A stretch of 5,335 nt of DNA from NCBI GenBank assembly GCA_003022505.1, contig PXTQ01000133.1:1-5335 (forward strand), in the 5' to 3' direction. Within the stretch, counting starts at the first letter, position 1; the number at the start of each line of letters is the position of its first letter. This document shows, in pieces, positions 4,896 to 5,335 of this stretch. The position numbers were made by a program, and so were the translations under genes. The DNA is from Bacteroidetes bacterium QS_8_64_10 (lineage in GTDB: Bacteria > Bacteroidota > Rhodothermia > Rhodothermales > Salinibacteraceae). The notes under the pieces were generated by a model. The model saw only the letters and a program-made list of their open reading frames with translations. It made no database searches and was not told the origin of the DNA.

Positions 4896-5335
4896 TCACG
4901 TCTCCCGCACGATGCCGCGCACGAGCCGCTTCAGATCGTCGCGGACGCGCTCGCCCGTTTCGAGCACCTCCTCGTGCGAGAGCGGTCCCGCGCTGAGGCC
5001 CGCCGCCGGGTTCGTGATGGTAGACAGCCCCAGTACGCTCATGCCGAGCGAGCGCGCCTGCAAGACCTCCGGCACGGTGCTCATCCCCACGGCGTCGGCC
5101 CCCAGCTGCCGGAACGCCCGGATCTCGGCTTTCGTCTCGTAGCTCGGACCGCGCGTCCAGGCGTAGGTGCCGCCGCGCACCGGCACGCCCTCGGCGCGCG
5201 CCTCCTCCTCCGCGTTGCGCCGCCAGTCCGCGTCGTACGGCTCGCTGCCCCGTGCTCGCGTGCTCTCCGGCGTGCCCGCCAGCGGGTTGTCAAAGGCCAG
5301 GTTGAGGTGATCGGTGATAAACATGAGCGTGCCCG
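4896..5335 (-). CDS. Purine nucleoside phosphorylase, trimeric 6-oxopurine type (5' end beyond window)
   Basis: C-terminal 145 residues of a protein that normally has about 270; the frame continues through the right edge (GTLMFITDHLNL). It cleaves inosine or guanosine with phosphate to the free base and ribose 1-phosphate, in purine salvage. Family motifs seen: ITDHLNLAFDNPLAG, GGTYAWTRGPSYETKAE, GADAVGMSTVPEVLQAR, STITNPAAG and SHEEVLETG. By comparison with the human enzyme, the residues matching E201, M219, N243 and H257 are present (in YETKAE, GMST, TITN and SHEEV). The Asn in TITN favours PNP over methylthioadenosine phosphorylase, which has Asp there. It is on the same strand as hisD but about 430 nt upstream, so probably a separate unit. 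In bacteria the gene is variously called punA, pnp or deoD-like, so no symbol is assigned. Confidence 0.92.
   Translation of the reverse strand, partial: GTLMFITDHLNLAFDNPLAGTPESTRARGSEPYDADWRRNAEEEARAEGVPVRGGTYAWTRGPSYETKAEIRAFRQLGADAVGMSTVPEVLQARSLGMSVLGLSTITNPAAGLSAGPLSHEEVLETGERVRDDLKRLVRGIVRET

Overview
This is a bacterial chromosomal window of GC-rich coding DNA with distinctly AT-richer spacers. All the convincing protein genes lie on the minus strand. In transcription order (right to left) they are: the C-terminal part of a trimeric-type purine nucleoside phosphorylase (PNP), hisD (histidinol dehydrogenase), an unrecognised gene that looks frameshifted, hisC (histidinol-phosphate aminotransferase), and a bifunctional-nuclease (BFN/DUF151) protein with a C-terminal UVR motif. 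The BFN-UVR architecture, the weak or absent Shine-Dalgarno sequences and the hisD/hisC pairing fit the Bacteroidota/Rhodothermota side of the tree (Salinibacter-like relatives). That placement is an inference from family style, not from a marker gene.

Layout. Positions 1-543 have no convincing gene. They hold an imperfect long-range inverted repeat (about 1-246), tandem duplications (242-273 and 299-326), a probable intrinsic terminator for the minus strand (405-447), a small GC hairpin and a degenerate heptad repeat. BFN occupies 544-1146, and its start is preceded by a second heptad array (1161-1188). hisC occupies 1244-2365. An unknown reading frame (2455-2982) and a probable 5' fragment in another frame (up to 3091) follow. 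A 9-nt tandem repeat sits at 3127-3150. hisD occupies 3161-4465. Positions 4466-4895 are a 430-nt spacer with a hairpin-forming leader, a weak promoter candidate and remnants of a possible small gene. PNP runs from 4896 off the right edge.

Function. HisC and HisD catalyse two of the last steps of histidine synthesis: imidazole-acetol phosphate to histidinol phosphate, and histidinol to histidine. PNP is purine salvage. BFN-UVR is a putative nuclease or stress protein. Apart from hisD/hisC there is no obvious shared pathway. The his pair is interrupted by the unknown gene, and neither hisG nor hisB is adjacent in what can be seen.

I do not see a defence system, CRISPR array, transposase or biosynthetic cluster. 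The most notable features are non-coding: several different short-period repeats placed in the spacers, a nested inverted-repeat structure at the left edge with two mutually exclusive hairpins, and two places where coding-like sequence changes frame at a short homopolymer.
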